A stretch of DNA of 64,000 nucleotides from Roseateles toxinivorans (lineage in GTDB: Bacteria > Pseudomonadota > Gammaproteobacteria > Burkholderiales > Burkholderiaceae_C): assembly GCF_004362525.1 (NCBI RefSeq), contig NZ_SNXS01000003.1, positions 62,001 through 126,000 on the forward strand, given 5' to 3'. Both the position numbers and the translations under genes were made by a program. Numbering within the stretch: position 1 is the first letter of the stretch; each line of letters begins with the position of its first letter. The notes below the pieces were generated by a model. That model worked only from the letters and a program-made list of their open reading frames with translations, did not search any database and was not told the DNA's origin. Shown piece by piece: positions 37,174 through 46,868 of the stretch.

Positions 37174-38850
37174 ATGATCCGCACCTCGCCCACGCTCAGC
37201 CTCAGAACCCAGACCGCCGGCGTGTTCGGCCTGCTGGTGGTGGCTCTGTCGGTGTCTCTGTCATGGGGCCTGTCGGCGATGCTGACACAGCAGATCCGGC
37301 GCGACGAGGGCCAGGCCTTGCAGGTGGTGGCGCAAAGCGCCGCCCACGTGCTGGCCGAGGAGCTGTCCCGGCGCAGCCGTGAGGTGCAGGTCATCGCTGA
37401 TGCCCGGGAGCTATGGCTGCAGGGGCTGGATTCCGAGATCGCGAAAGCCGCCCTGGCGCGCAGCCAGGCCAGCAATCCCTGGAACACCTGGATCGGCGTT
37501 GCCGATGGCAGCGGCCAAATTCTCGCCGCCACCGGCGGTCTGATGGTGGGCCGCAATGCCAGCGAGCGACCCTGGTTCGAGCCCGGCAGCAGGGGCATCT
37601 ATGTCGGTGACGTGCACCCGGCGAAGATGCTGGCCGCCTCGTTCCCGCCGCTGCCCAGCGGCGAGCCGCTGCGCTTTGTCGACTTTGCCGCGCCGATCCG
37701 GGTCGATGGCAAATGGCTGGGGGTGCTGGTCACCCACGGGAGCTGGCAGTGGGCCGATCAGGTGGTGGAGAGCCTGGCACCCGGCAACGCCGCCGAGCGC
37801 CGGCTGGAGACCTTCATCTTCGATCGCCTGGGCAAGATGATCTATGCCCCGGCGGGCACCTTGGCGCAGCAGCTGGCCCGGCAACAGACGCTGCCGCTGG
37901 TCGCGGCCGACGGCAGGGCCGAGCCGGCCGGCGTGACGCGCTGGAACGATGGGCAGCAGTATCTGACCTCGGTGGTGGCGGTGCTGCCGCGCAGCGCGGC
38001 CAGCGACCTGGGCTGGACCGTGGTGTCCCGCGAGCCCGTGCTCACCGCCTTTGCCCGGGCCCGCGCCCAGGCCTGGACGGTGTTCGGCATGGGCCTGCTG
38101 GCGGCGGCCCTGGCGGCCCTGCTGGTCTGGTGGTTGGCCGGACGGCTGACGCGGCCGCTGTCCAGCATTGCCGGGGCCGCGCGTGCACTGGAGCAGGGGG
38201 CGCCAGGGGCAGCCATGCCGGTGCTGAGAGGCAGTGCCGAGGTGGCCCAGCTGTCGGGGGCGCTGTCGGGCATGACGCGGCGCCTGCTGGATCTGAACCA
38301 TCAGCTGGAGGAGCGCGTGCAGCAACGCACCGCCGAGCTGGAACGTGCCAATGAGGAGCTGTCGCGGCTGGCGCTGGTCGATCCGCTGACCCTGCTGCTG
38401 AATCGCCGCGGCTTCGACGAGCAGTCGCGTCTGCTGATCGCCCACGCGCGCCGCAGCCAGCAGCCGCTGAGCCTGGTCACCATCGATGTCGATCACTTCA
38501 AGCGCGTCAACGACAGCTTCGGCCATGAGGCCGGCGATCAGGCGCTGAAGGTGATTGCGGACACCATGCGCCGACGCCTGCGAGCCTCCGATGTGCTGGG
38601 CCGCCTGGGCGGCGAGGAGTTCATGGCCCTGCTGCCCGACACCGACGCCGAGCACGCACTCGCCTTGGCCAATGAGCTGCGCGAGCTGGTGGCCGGCACG
38701 CCTATCGCCGAGGTGGGCCAGATCACCATCAGCTGCGGCTTCACGCTGCTCGATCCGGCCCATGACGATATGGTCTCGGCGCTGAGGCGCGCCGACCAGG
38801 CGCTGTACCGGGCCAAGGCCCAGGGGCGCAACCGGGTCTGTGCCGGTTAG
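37174..38850 (+). CDS. Membrane diguanylate cyclase with dCache-type sensor and HAMP
   Basis: The 558-residue protein has membrane helices at about 15-37 and 303-325, a periplasmic dCache-like sensor between them (WNTWIGVADGSGQILAATGG), a HAMP-like segment (about 325-380), a coiled coil (LEERVQQRTAELERANEELS) and a GGDEF domain. The active site GGEEF is at about residues 479-483 and intact, so it should make cyclic di-GMP. No RxxD site was seen for certain. Start: ATG 37174; no strong ribosome site is seen. Confidence 0.9.
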   Translation: MIRTSPTLSLRTQTAGVFGLLVVALSVSLSWGLSAMLTQQIRRDEGQALQVVAQSAAHVLAEELSRRSREVQVIADARELWLQGLDSEIAKAALARSQASNPWNTWIGVADGSGQILAATGGLMVGRNASERPWFEPGSRGIYVGDVHPAKMLAASFPPLPSGEPLRFVDFAAPIRVDGKWLGVLVTHGSWQWADQVVESLAPGNAAERRLETFIFDRLGKMIYAPAGTLAQQLARQQTLPLVAADGRAEPAGVTRWNDGQQYLTSVVAVLPRSAASDLGWTVVSREPVLTAFARARAQAWTVFGMGLLAAALAALLVWWLAGRLTRPLSSIAGAARALEQGAPGAAMPVLRGSAEVAQLSGALSGMTRRLLDLNHQLEERVQQRTAELERANEELSRLALVDPLTLLLNRRGFDEQSRLLIAHARRSQQPLSLVTIDVDHFKRVNDSFGHEAGDQALKVIADTMRRRLRASDVLGRLGGEEFMALLPDTDAEHALALANELRELVAGTPIAEVGQITISCGFTLLDPAHDDMVSALRRADQALYRAKAQGRNRVCAG

Positions 38851-41096
38851 GACAGTTTCCACCAGCCCGGCAGCAGCGCCTGTACCTCGGCTCGTGCGAA
38901 GCGGTCGTCGATCAGGTGCACCACGCCCCGGTCGCTGCTCCCCCGTATCACCCTGCCGGCGGCCTGCACCACCTTCTGCAGGCCGGGGTAGAGGTAGGTG
39001 TAGTCGTAGCCGGCGCCGAACAGTGCCTGCATGCGCAGCCGGATCTGCTCGTTGACCGGGTTGATCTGCGGCAGGCCCAGCGTGGCCACGAAGGCGCCGA
39101 TCAACCGCCGCCCGGGCAGGTCTATGCCCTCGGCAAACGAGCCCCCGAGCACGGCAAAGCCTATGCCTCGGCTGTGGTCGGTGAAGCGGGCCAGGAACTG
39201 CTGCTGTTCGGCCTCGGCCATGCGGCGTGACTGCTGCCACAGCGGGATCTCGGGGTGGTCCTGCATGAACTGCAGGGCCACCTGCTGCAGATAGTCGTAG
39301 CTGCTGAAGAAGGCCAGGTAGTTGCCCGGCTGCTGCTTGAATTGTTCGGCCATCAGGGCGGTGATGGGTGCCAACGAGGCCGCGCGGCGCTGGTAGCGGG
39401 TCGAGATATGGCCGGCCACGCGCACGCGCAGCTGCTCGGCGCTGAAGGGCGAGGCCACTTCGAGGCCCCGGTGCGATGCGGGCAGGCCCAGCAGATCGCT
39501 GAAGTAGTGGGGCGGCTGCAAGGTGGCCGAGAACAGCGTGCTGGTGCCGCAGGCCTCGAAGCGGGGCCGCAGAAAGGGCGCAGGCACCAGATTGCGCACG
39601 CTCAGCACCGCGCCCTTGATGCCCGGCTGGCGGCCCATGTCCACCATCGAATGGCGGTCCAGCAGTTCGGCCATGCGCACCAGGTGCAGGGCCTCGAAGT
39701 AGAAGCCCTGCAGTGCGGCATCGACCTGCGTCGGGTGCTCGGCCAGATGCTCGGTGATGGCGCTGCAGCATTGCTGCAGGGCCAGCAGCAGCTTGTCGGG
39801 GAAGCTGTCATAGACCTGGTAGTCGGGCTGCTGGGCCTTGTTCAGGGCGTTCCAGGCTCGGTGCACCTTGTCCAGCGCCTTCTTCAAGGCCGTGCTGGTG
39901 CCGGCGGCCGGGCTCTTGCGCGCCGCTGCCAGACCGGCCGGCTGCAGTTCGGCGGAGTACATCTTGCGGCCGCGCTCGACCAGGTTGTGGGCCTCGTCGA
40001 CCAGCAGGCCGACCTTCCACTGGTTGACGCTGGTGAAGCCGTGCAGCAGGGCGGTGACGTCGAAGTAGTAGTTGTAGTCGCCCACCACCACATCGCTCCA
40101 GCGCACCATCTCCTGGCTCAGGTAGTAGGGGCAGACCTGATGTTCAAGCGCCAGCTCTCGCAGCCGGGCCTGGTTCAAGGGAGCGGCCTGCGCGACGGCG
40201 GCCCGGCGTGCGGCCGGCAGGCGGTCGTAGAAGCCCGCAGCCAGGGGGCAGGATTGACCGTGGCAGGCCTTGTCCGGGTGCTCGCAGGCCTTGTCGCGGG
40301 CCACCAGCTCCAGCACGCGCAGCGGCCGCGCAGCGATGCGTTGCAGCGCATCCAGCGCCAGCTGCCGGCCCGAGGTCTTGGCGGCGAGGAAGAAGATCTT
40401 GTCCAGCTGCTGCGCCGGCGCGGCCTTCAGCAGCGGGAACAACGTGCCCACCGTCTTGCCGATGCCGGTGGGCGCCTGGGCCAGCAGGCACTGGCCGCTG
40501 GCGGCGGCGCGGTACACCGCCTCGGCCAGCACCCGCTGGCCCTCCCGAAAGCCGTCGAACGGGAACTGAAGCGCGGTCAGCGCTGCGTCCCGCGCCGCGC
40601 GGTGCTCCAGCTCCTGCCCGGCCCAGGCCAGGAAGCGCTCGCACAGCAGCTCGAAATGCTGCTGCAGCTCGACAGCGCCGCAGCGCTGGGTCAGTACCGT
40701 CTCCTGCTGACTGCCGACATTGAAGTACACCAGGGCCAACTCGAGCTCGGCCAGACCGCTGCGCTGGCACAGCAGCGCGCCATAGACCTTCAGCTGCGCC
40801 CAGTGCAGCTGGCGATGCGAATCGGGCTGCGTGTCCAGCCGGCCCTTGAAGGTCTTGACCTCCTCCAGGCGCTTGGTGACCGGGTCATAGCCATCGGCGC
40901 GGCCGCGCACGGACAGGCCTTTGTGCGCGCCCTGCAGGCTCAGCTCCGCCTCATAGCCGGGGCCACGTCTTGCCGCCACCAGCTGATGGCCCTCGATACC
41001 TTCCTGGGACGAGGGCGCGGGTGTGAAGCGCAGGTCCAGATCACCCTGCTTGGCGGTGAACTCGCACAGCGCGCGCACCGCGACGACGTAGCTCAA
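38847..41096 (-). CDS. DinG/XPD-type Fe-S helicase with N-terminal PD-(D/E)XK nuclease domain
   Basis: The 749-residue protein has a RecB/Cas4-like nuclease region (about 5-160): Asp68 in RGRADGYD, Glu79 and Lys81 in EEVKTFKG, and QLKVY (101-105, the QxxxY motif). The helicase follows: Walker A QAPTGIGKT (about 207-215), four Cys for an Fe-S cluster at 271, 278, 283 and 322, DEAH (367-370) and a C-terminal motif VI region VQAAGRVIRGSSDRG. This is the plan of XPD/DinG helicases. It starts with TTG at 41096, which overlaps the stop of the nuclease gene (TTGA). It likely unwinds damaged or structured DNA. The operon has a LexA-type box. Confidence 0.85.
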   Translation of the reverse strand: MSYVVAVRALCEFTAKQGDLDLRFTPAPSSQEGIEGHQLVAARRGPGYEAELSLQGAHKGLSVRGRADGYDPVTKRLEEVKTFKGRLDTQPDSHRQLHWAQLKVYGALLCQRSGLAELELALVYFNVGSQQETVLTQRCGAVELQQHFELLCERFLAWAGQELEHRAARDAALTALQFPFDGFREGQRVLAEAVYRAAASGQCLLAQAPTGIGKTVGTLFPLLKAAPAQQLDKIFFLAAKTSGRQLALDALQRIAARPLRVLELVARDKACEHPDKACHGQSCPLAAGFYDRLPAARRAAVAQAAPLNQARLRELALEHQVCPYYLSQEMVRWSDVVVGDYNYYFDVTALLHGFTSVNQWKVGLLVDEAHNLVERGRKMYSAELQPAGLAAARKSPAAGTSTALKKALDKVHRAWNALNKAQQPDYQVYDSFPDKLLLALQQCCSAITEHLAEHPTQVDAALQGFYFEALHLVRMAELLDRHSMVDMGRQPGIKGAVLSVRNLVPAPFLRPRFEACGTSTLFSATLQPPHYFSDLLGLPASHRGLEVASPFSAEQLRVRVAGHISTRYQRRAASLAPITALMAEQFKQQPGNYLAFFSSYDYLQQVALQFMQDHPEIPLWQQSRRMAEAEQQQFLARFTDHSRGIGFAVLGGSFAEGIDLPGRRLIGAFVATLGLPQINPVNEQIRLRMQALFGAGYDYTYLYPGLQKVVQAAGRVIRGSSDRGVVHLIDDRFARAEVQALLPGWWKLS

Positions 41097-41896
41097 GGCG
41101 GCTCCGCGCCGTCGCCGGCGCCCAGCTGGGCCTGCGCGCCCAGGCCCTCGGCCTGCAGCGGCGTGGCCTTGGCCAGCGCCAGCCAGACGGCAAAGGGCAG
41201 GGTGCAGCTGGCGTGGCGGGCCGGGCGCAGCGGCTCCAGCCGGCCGCCGTCGATGTCGCCATGCAGCAGCCAGATGCCGAAGGCCTCCGGTATCTCTTCG
41301 GGCTCGGCGATGCCGGCCGGGAACACGTAGTGGCACTCACAGCTCAGCCATTGGTAGGACTGGCGCTTGGCATCGTGGCGCAGGTCGGACAGCAGGTCGG
41401 CTCGGCTGACCTTGATCTCGTGCACCAGCGGCTGCAGATAGGCCTCGACGCTGGTGTTGCGCACCGAGAACAGGTCGGGCCGGGCGATGCGCCAGGGCGC
41501 CTTGGTGCGGGCTTCGGCCGCGCCGGCCTCGGGCCATAGCGGCGAGGCCTCCTCGACCTGCAGCGCTGCCGTGGGCTCGATCTGCGCCCGCAGCGACAGC
41601 TCGCGCCAGACGATGCGGCCCGCGCCCATCAGCTGCTCGGCCATCTTCAGTGCCAGGCGGTCATGGGCGCTCAGCGCGCGCTGATTGCGCTGGCGCTCGG
41701 CCGCCAGCCACTGGATGCCGGCCTCGCTGAGCTTCAGCGTTTCGCGGCCCTCGGCCGAGCCGTGCAGGGTGATCATGCCCGCGGCCAGCAGATCGATCTC
41801 GACCGCGTCCTTGCAGGGCCAGCCCGCCGAGCGCCAGATCTGCATCAGGCGGGTGCGGTGGGTGCGGGGCAGTTTTGTTGCTGGGGGCTCAGCCAT
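41093..41896 (-). CDS. Putative MmcB-like PD-(D/E)XK endonuclease
   Basis: The 267-residue protein has a helical first half (winged-helix-like, residues 1-110) and a nuclease-like core: Asp141 in RIARPDLFSV, then Glu160-x-Lys162 in VHEIKVSRADLLSDLRHD. The EIKVSRADLL run closely resembles MmcB, an SOS-regulated repair nuclease family described in Caulobacter. A C-terminal part (CECHYVFPAGIAEPEEIPEA) follows. Activity is inferred. It is first gene of a two-gene operon with the Fe-S helicase. A LexA-type box lies 27 bp before its ATG. Confidence 0.75.
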   Translation of the reverse strand: MAEPPATKLPRTHRTRLMQIWRSAGWPCKDAVEIDLLAAGMITLHGSAEGRETLKLSEAGIQWLAAERQRNQRALSAHDRLALKMAEQLMGAGRIVWRELSLRAQIEPTAALQVEEASPLWPEAGAAEARTKAPWRIARPDLFSVRNTSVEAYLQPLVHEIKVSRADLLSDLRHDAKRQSYQWLSCECHYVFPAGIAEPEEIPEAFGIWLLHGDIDGGRLEPLRPARHASCTLPFAVWLALAKATPLQAEGLGAQAQLGAGDGAEPP

Positions 41897-41923
41897 GGCA
41901 GGCCTGCGGATGCGCGACGGGGC

Positions 41924-41939
41924 CTGATTATAAATACAG
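41924..41939. promoter_or_regulatory. LexA-type SOS box
   Basis: CTGATTATAAATACAG has the CTG-N10-CAG form of the gammaproteobacterial/betaproteobacterial SOS box and agrees with CTGTATATATATACAG at 13 of 16 positions. It is an AT-rich island in GC-rich DNA, 27 bp upstream of the nuclease start and 34 bp past the end of the gene at 41973. Confidence 0.8.
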
Positions 41940-41972
41940 TATTCCGCCGCGGGCGCGGCCCGCCCGCCCCAC

Positions 41973-42377
41973 TTACGGGGCTGAGGCGGCGCTGCCTGGC
42001 TTGCCCACCGTGCGGGTCACCATCTCGCGCACGATCGCGCCTTCGGCCACGCTGCCGCTGCTGCTGCCGGCGCCCGTCACCAGGCGTCGGCAGTCGGGCC
42101 GGTCGGCCTCGGGCTGGCGATCACAACGCAGCAGCGCGTTGGCACGGTAGTCGGGTTCGGTCTGCGGCTGATGGCCCGGCTTGCGAGCCTCGGCCAGCGC
42201 AGCCCCGGCCTCCTTCAGGCAGGTGGCGCGGTCCTGGCTGGAGCTGCCGTTCAGGCAGGCCGCACGTTCGGCGCGGTAGCGCTCCTGGGCGGTCGCCGCC
42301 TGGGCATCGAATGCCAGCAGGGTGGTGAGCAGGGCTGCGCACAGGGGCAGGGCAAAGGCGGTACGTGAGTGATTCAT
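41973..42377 (-). CDS. Small exported Cys-containing protein
   Basis: The 134-residue precursor has a signal peptide ending near LAFDAQA. The mature part has four Cys in C-x(n)-C pairs (RAACLNGSSSQDRATCLKEA; LLRCDRQPEADRPDCRRLV), which look like two small disulfide-linked helical hairpins. The pattern is seen in exported proteins of Betaproteobacteria; function is unknown. It is separate from the SOS operon, transcribed in the same direction. Confidence 0.72.
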   Translation of the reverse strand: MNHSRTAFALPLCAALLTTLLAFDAQAATAQERYRAERAACLNGSSSQDRATCLKEAGAALAEARKPGHQPQTEPDYRANALLRCDRQPEADRPDCRRLVTGAGSSSGSVAEGAIVREMVTRTVGKPGSAASAP

Positions 42378-42472
42378 GAGGGGCGCTCCAGTGATGTGGG
42401 GACCCTTTCATTGCATGCCTGAACGCGGCAGCGCACCATCGGACGTCCACGCCATCGCGGGTCGGACAAGGC

Positions 42473-44734
42473 CTACTCCGCGAGTGGCGCCGGTGCGCTG
42501 GCGACCCTGAAGGTGTTGCGGCCGGCATGCTTGGCCTCGTACAGCGCCTGGTCGGCCAGCTGCAGCAGTGCCGCCGGGGCCAGATCGGCCCCGCCATGGA
42601 AGCCGACGCCGATGCTGGTCGTGACCTCCAGGGTGCAGGTCGGCAGCTCGAACGGGCGCTGCATCGCCGCCACGATCTTGGCCGCGATGACCTGGGCCTC
42701 GCCCTCGCCGTGCAGCCCCTCGAGCAGGACCACGAACTCGTCCCCGGCCAGCCGTGCCACCGTGTCGCAGGCCCGCACCGCCTGCTTCAGGCGCTGGGCG
42801 AACTCGACCAGCACGGCGTCGCCGCTGGCATGGCCCAGCCGGTCGTTGATGCCCTTGAAGCGGTCGATGTCCAGGAACAGCAGGGCCAGCGCCTGGCGGT
42901 TGCGATGCTGGCGCAGCAGCGCTTCGGCGAGCCTCTCATCGAACAGGCGGCGATTCGCCAGGCCGGTCAGGGTGTCGGTGCGGGCCAGGGCGAGCAGTTG
43001 GCGCTCGACCCTTTTCAGGGCGCTGACATCCATCGACACCGAGTAGAAGCCCTGCACCTGGCCCTGTGCCGACAGGTCGGGCACATAGTGCTGCTGGAAG
43101 AACTGCAGCTCGCCGTCCAGCCAGGCATGGCTCTCGAAGCTGACCGCCTCGCCGGCCAGCACCCGCTGGACCTGGGGCCGCAGCTGAGCCCAGCCCTCCT
43201 CGCCGCGAACCTCCAGCACGGTCTTGCCGATCAGCTCGGCCTGGCTGCGTCCGTAGCGCTCGGCGCACTGGCGGTTGGCGAAGATGATGCGCCCCTCGGC
43301 GTCGAACTGGCTGATCAGCGCCGGGATGTTGTCGGTCAGCAGGCGTACGCGCTGATCGGCCTCGCGCAGGGCCTGCTGCGAGGCCAGCATCTCGCGCTCG
43401 CGGGCCCGCGCGGCGCTGATGTCACGGGTGGTCAGGGCCACGCCATCGCCGACCGGCACTATCTGGTGCATCAGCTCAAGCTGTGGGCCCTCGGGGGTAG
43501 TGATCCGCGACTCGGTCTCGGCCGGTTCACGGCTGTCCATCACCCGGCAGAACAACTCGAAGAAGCCGGGCTCGACGAAGCTGCCCAGCACCTCGCTGCG
43601 CAGGCGCCCGACGATGCGGCTCTTCGGACGGCGCAGCAGCCGGGCGCCCCGCTCATTGCAATGGGCGAAGCGGAAGTCACTGACACGGCCCTGGTCATCG
43701 CGCACCGCATCCATGATCCAGAAGGCGTCGAGGCTGGCATCGGAGGCGGCCTCGAACTGCACGCGGGCGCGTTGCGCGGCCAGCTGACTCTGGCGCACAT
43801 GGCGCGTCATCAGATGCAGGCCGGCAAAGGCCAGCACCAGGGCCAGGCTGGCCAGGCCGAACACCTGCATCAGGCGGGTGCGCCTTCTGTCATGGGCGGC
43901 GAATACTTCGGCCTCCGCCAGGCCGGTGACAACGGCAAACGGGTGGCCGGTCACGGTCTTGTAGGCCAGCAGGCGCTGCACCCCATCGACGTTGCTGCTG
44001 CCCTGGTAGGTGCCCGAGGGGGCTCTGGCGATCTGATTGGCCAGGCTGGCCGCTCCGGCCGGACTGCCGTGCCAGACGCGGTCGCCGGAGCGGCGCGCGC
44101 GGACCACCCAGTCCAGGCCGACAAAGGTGACCAGGCCCTGCTCGCCGAGCTGGTCGCGGTTGTAGAAACTGGTGAAGTAGCTCGGGTCGGTGGCCACCAG
44201 TACCACGCCATCGAAGCGTTCATCGCCCAAGCGGCGGCTCATCTGCAGGGTCCAGCCGTTGGCGGTCGGCCCGGGGTTGGGTTTTGCGATGAAGAGACCC
44301 GACGCCACCCGCTGGGCATGGACTCGAAAGGCCTCGTGCTGCTGCCACTCCTGACGGGCCATCGTGCCGCTGGACGCGATCACCCGGCCCTGGGCGTCGG
44401 TGACCGCGATACCGGTCAGTTGGGGCTGACCCTCCAGTGCCAGACGCATCAGGGCAACGAGCTCGCTGCGGTCGTTGCCGGCGGCCACCCCATGCGCCAC
44501 GAATCGGGTGATCTGGTCGACCTGCTGCAGGGTGCCCAGGATCTGCTCTTCGAATGCCTGGGTCAGGCCGCGCACCCGCGTGAAGGCCTCGGACTCCACC
44601 AGCTTGCGCTCGGTCTGCAGCGCACTGAGCAGCAAGGCCCAACCGACCAGCACCACCAGCAGACCCAGTACCGGCGATATCCAACCCAGCCACAAGAAGC
44701 TGCGACGCAGGCGCCGGGATTGCACAGCGGACAT
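42473..44734 (-). CDS. Membrane sensor diguanylate cyclase with PAS domains (AGDEF active site)
   Basis: The 753-residue protein has membrane helices at about 14-38 and 290-312, a dCache-like periplasmic domain between them (LTGIAVTDAQGRVIASSGT), two PAS domains (about 325-580) and a C-terminal GGDEF domain. The signature motif is AGDEF near residue 660, in RLAGDEFVVLLEG, in place of GGDEF. AGDEF enzymes can be active, but activity should not be assumed. The surrounding DIDRFKGINDRLGHASGD block is intact. Its gene diverges from the luxR gene across 455 bp. Confidence 0.88.
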   Translation of the reverse strand: MSAVQSRRLRRSFLWLGWISPVLGLLVVLVGWALLLSALQTERKLVESEAFTRVRGLTQAFEEQILGTLQQVDQITRFVAHGVAAGNDRSELVALMRLALEGQPQLTGIAVTDAQGRVIASSGTMARQEWQQHEAFRVHAQRVASGLFIAKPNPGPTANGWTLQMSRRLGDERFDGVVLVATDPSYFTSFYNRDQLGEQGLVTFVGLDWVVRARRSGDRVWHGSPAGAASLANQIARAPSGTYQGSSNVDGVQRLLAYKTVTGHPFAVVTGLAEAEVFAAHDRRRTRLMQVFGLASLALVLAFAGLHLMTRHVRQSQLAAQRARVQFEAASDASLDAFWIMDAVRDDQGRVSDFRFAHCNERGARLLRRPKSRIVGRLRSEVLGSFVEPGFFELFCRVMDSREPAETESRITTPEGPQLELMHQIVPVGDGVALTTRDISAARAREREMLASQQALREADQRVRLLTDNIPALISQFDAEGRIIFANRQCAERYGRSQAELIGKTVLEVRGEEGWAQLRPQVQRVLAGEAVSFESHAWLDGELQFFQQHYVPDLSAQGQVQGFYSVSMDVSALKRVERQLLALARTDTLTGLANRRLFDERLAEALLRQHRNRQALALLFLDIDRFKGINDRLGHASGDAVLVEFAQRLKQAVRACDTVARLAGDEFVVLLEGLHGEGEAQVIAAKIVAAMQRPFELPTCTLEVTTSIGVGFHGGADLAPAALLQLADQALYEAKHAGRNTFRVASAPAPLAE

Positions 44735-45189
44735 GGAGCCACCTTCGATCGAGGGTTCGGCGCTCCTCCTCCGCGACGCTGGTACACGTCAGGAGCCAGC
44801 CCAGCATAGGCCATGTGATGCCTGCTTGACACCCCCTGGGCGCATGGACGCTCCGAATCGTCAAGCAAAAATCTTGGTTATGGCCGATGAACGAAATGTC
44901 ATGACCCTCGGTAGAAACCCCCGTTTGTCGCGTGGCGGCGCTCCGGCCCGATGGCTGCGCCCGACTGTTTCTCCCTATGAAGAGCGCCTGCCATTGGCGC
45001 GGCGGACGCGTGGCAGGCAAGACAGTTCGTCGCACGGCGGGGGCTGCATTTTCAGGGGGGGTATCTTTTTGAGTATTTCCAGATCTTCTACGGGTTTTTA
45101 CGATGCGCCCCAGGTTGAAGTGGACAGCAGGCGAGCGAGTCATCGCACATCGGTAGAGCTGCCCATCCGCCGCTTTCAGGAGTGATGCC
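44735..45189. other. 455-bp divergent intergenic region
   Basis: No gene is seen. It holds an inverted repeat (44823-44867) and, at about 45065-45105, an AT-richer patch with T-runs (GTATCTTTTTGAGTATTTCC) that may mark the promoter of the LuxR-type gene. No riboswitch fold was recognised. Confidence 0.6.
44823..44867. repeat. Spaced inverted repeat TGCTTGAC...GTCAAGCA
   Basis: Two perfect 8-bp arms (44823-44830 and 44860-44867) are 29 bases apart. It may be a binding site for a regulator of either divergent gene. Confidence 0.4.
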
Positions 45190-45741
45190 ATGAACGAACT
45201 ACTCGATCCGGTGCTAGAGCTGTCCCCCGGCCAGGGCGCTCCCGCGCGCCACCGCATCAGCTGGGCCCAGTACCAGCATGGTCTGCAGACGCCGCAGATG
45301 AGCGTCGCCAAGGTGGGCGTGTCGGCCACGACCTTCCTCCAGCAGGCAGATCTGTACGAGGAGATCCAGCGCGCGCTGCTCCAGGTGTTCTCCGAAACCC
45401 TGGCCCGTGTGGCCCAGCCCGAGACGCTGGACGCCATGCTGGCCCAGACCCTGCGCAACCAGGCGGCGCAGCAGGGGGGGCAGCTGCCCACCGCAAGCCC
45501 GTTGTCCAGCCAACCGCAAACGGTTGCGGCCCCGCCACCGCCCTGCAATCCGCTGGATTCCTTGAGCCCGCGCGAGCTCGAGGTGCTGCAGCGCCTGGCC
45601 GCCGGCGAGAGCAACAAGCTGATTGCACGCGCGTTTGACCTGAGCCCGCATACGGTCAAGCGCCATGTCGCCAACATCCTCAACAAGCTGGGCGCGACTT
45701 CGCGTGGCCAGGCCGCCGCCTGGCTGCGGGCCCTGCCTTGA
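45190..45741 (+). CDS. LuxR-type transcription regulator
   Basis: The 183-residue protein ends with a canonical GerE/LuxR helix-turn-helix (about 125-183): [20 protein letters not shown], then [34 protein letters not shown]. The first 110 residues are Gln/Leu-rich and carry no receiver or acyl-homoserine-lactone domain that I recognise. Ribosome site AGGAGTG lies before the ATG. The methyltransferase gene overlaps its stop (TTGA), so the two are coupled; the six-gene array follows. Confidence 0.88.
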   Translation: MNELLDPVLELSPGQGAPARHRISWAQYQHGLQTPQMSVAKVGVSATTFLQQADLYEEIQRALLQVFSETLARVAQPETLDAMLAQTLRNQAAQQGGQLPTASPLSSQPQTVAAPPPPCNPLDSLSPRELEVLQRLAAGESNKLIARAFDLSPHTVKRHVANILNKLGATSRGQAAAWLRALP

Positions 45742-46742
45742 ATCCGATGTACACGCTATCCCCCGAGCGCATTCTTCAGCTGGAGCAGGGCTTCTGTGCG
45801 GCCCAGGCCCTGGTATCGGCCATCGACCTGGGCCTGTTCACCGAGCTGGGCAAGGGGCCGCGCTCGGCGCGCCAGCTGCGCCGGGCCCTGGGCCTGAGCG
45901 AACGCGCCATGCCCGATCTTCCCGACACCCTGGTGGCCCTGGGCCTGCTGGAGCGCGAGGGCGACGACGCCGACGCGGTCTATATCAACACCCGGGAGAG
46001 CAGCCATTTCCTTGACCGCCGCAGCGCCGCCTATATCGGGCAGGACCTGAGCCTTGCCCATGCCCGCGCGCAGATGCTGTGGGGCCGCCTCGGTGACGCG
46101 CTGCGCACCGGCCGCGCCCAGGGCGAGCCCGAAGTCGCGGCCGAGCTCGCCCTGGCCCCCTGCTGGGATGATCCGGCGCAGCTGGCGCAAGCCTTGAGCG
46201 AACGGGTGGACTTTTCCGCGCCGCGCCGCCTCGCCCACTTGGGCGGTGGCAAGGCGGGCCTGTGCCTGCAGCTGGCGGCGCTGCATCCGCAGCTGCATTG
46301 CTGCAGCCTGGACCTGCCGGGCCCCTGCGAGGCCGCCCGTGAGCAGATCGCGGCGGCCGGTCTGGGCGGGCGGGTCAGCGTGCTGCCGCTGCAGCTGCCG
46401 CTGCAGCTGGCCTCCCAGGGCTGGCCCGCGGCCGATCTGCTCATCGTCAGCCTGCTGCATGCCTGCAGCGAGAAGCAGGCACTGCTGGCCCATCTGCACG
46501 AGCTGCTGCCGGCGGGGGGCAGCCTGCTGGTGCTGGATCATCTGATCGACGACGAACGGCGGCGCAATGCCGCCGGCCTGCTGGCCTCGCTGAACATGCT
46601 GGTCGAGTTCGGCGAGGCGCAGGCCTTCAGTGCCGCCGATTGCAAGCGGTGGTGCCTGGACGCCGGCTTCGCCAGCGCCGAAACCCTGCTGCCCGCCGCA
46701 GCCTGGGGCGCCGGTCTCGGCGCCGTTCTGGCCCGCAAGTAG
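45738..46742 (+). CDS. Family 2 O-methyltransferase-like protein
   Basis: The 334-residue protein has a dimerisation winged helix at the N-terminus ([19 protein letters not shown]) and a SAM-binding Rossmann fold. Motif I is [18 protein letters not shown] (about 169-186), then CSLDLPG. The block [18 protein letters not shown] and [16 protein letters not shown] match acetylserotonin/hydroxyneurosporene-type methyltransferases. Substrate unknown. It may start at TTG 45738, overlapping the luxR stop, or ATG 45747. It might make a small signal molecule for the regulators downstream, which is speculation. Confidence 0.82.
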   Translation: MNPMYTLSPERILQLEQGFCAAQALVSAIDLGLFTELGKGPRSARQLRRALGLSERAMPDLPDTLVALGLLEREGDDADAVYINTRESSHFLDRRSAAYIGQDLSLAHARAQMLWGRLGDALRTGRAQGEPEVAAELALAPCWDDPAQLAQALSERVDFSAPRRLAHLGGGKAGLCLQLAALHPQLHCCSLDLPGPCEAAREQIAAAGLGGRVSVLPLQLPLQLASQGWPAADLLIVSLLHACSEKQALLAHLHELLPAGGSLLVLDHLIDDERRRNAAGLLASLNMLVEFGEAQAFSAADCKRWCLDAGFASAETLLPAAAWGAGLGAVLARK

Positions 46743-46803
46743 GGCCGGTCCGCAGGGCCGGTGGCAGGGTCTTCGGCAGCTGTTTGCGGGCCCTGGCCCT
46801 CCC

Positions 46804-46809
46804 TATAAT
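46804..46809 (+). promoter_or_regulatory. Consensus -10 element upstream of the paralog array
   Basis: A perfect TATAAT stands in the 126-bp gap between the methyltransferase gene and the first array gene, 59 bp before the ATG at 46869. No good -35 was found at 16-18 bp. It suggests the array has its own promoter. Confidence 0.5.
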
Positions 46810-46868
46810 CGGCGTCCAAATCGGCCGTCCGGCCGGTCACGAACTTGGCCGATGCGTTGAGGAGAGCC

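Noticed and set aside
44871-45010. Possible riboswitch (cyclic di-GMP type) near the GGDEF and LuxR genes
   Set aside because: No recognisable conserved GEMM core or paired layout was found.
45009-45040. GACAGTTCGTCGCACGG before the LuxR gene as an operator copy
   Set aside because: Half-site order and spacing do not fit the shared motif.
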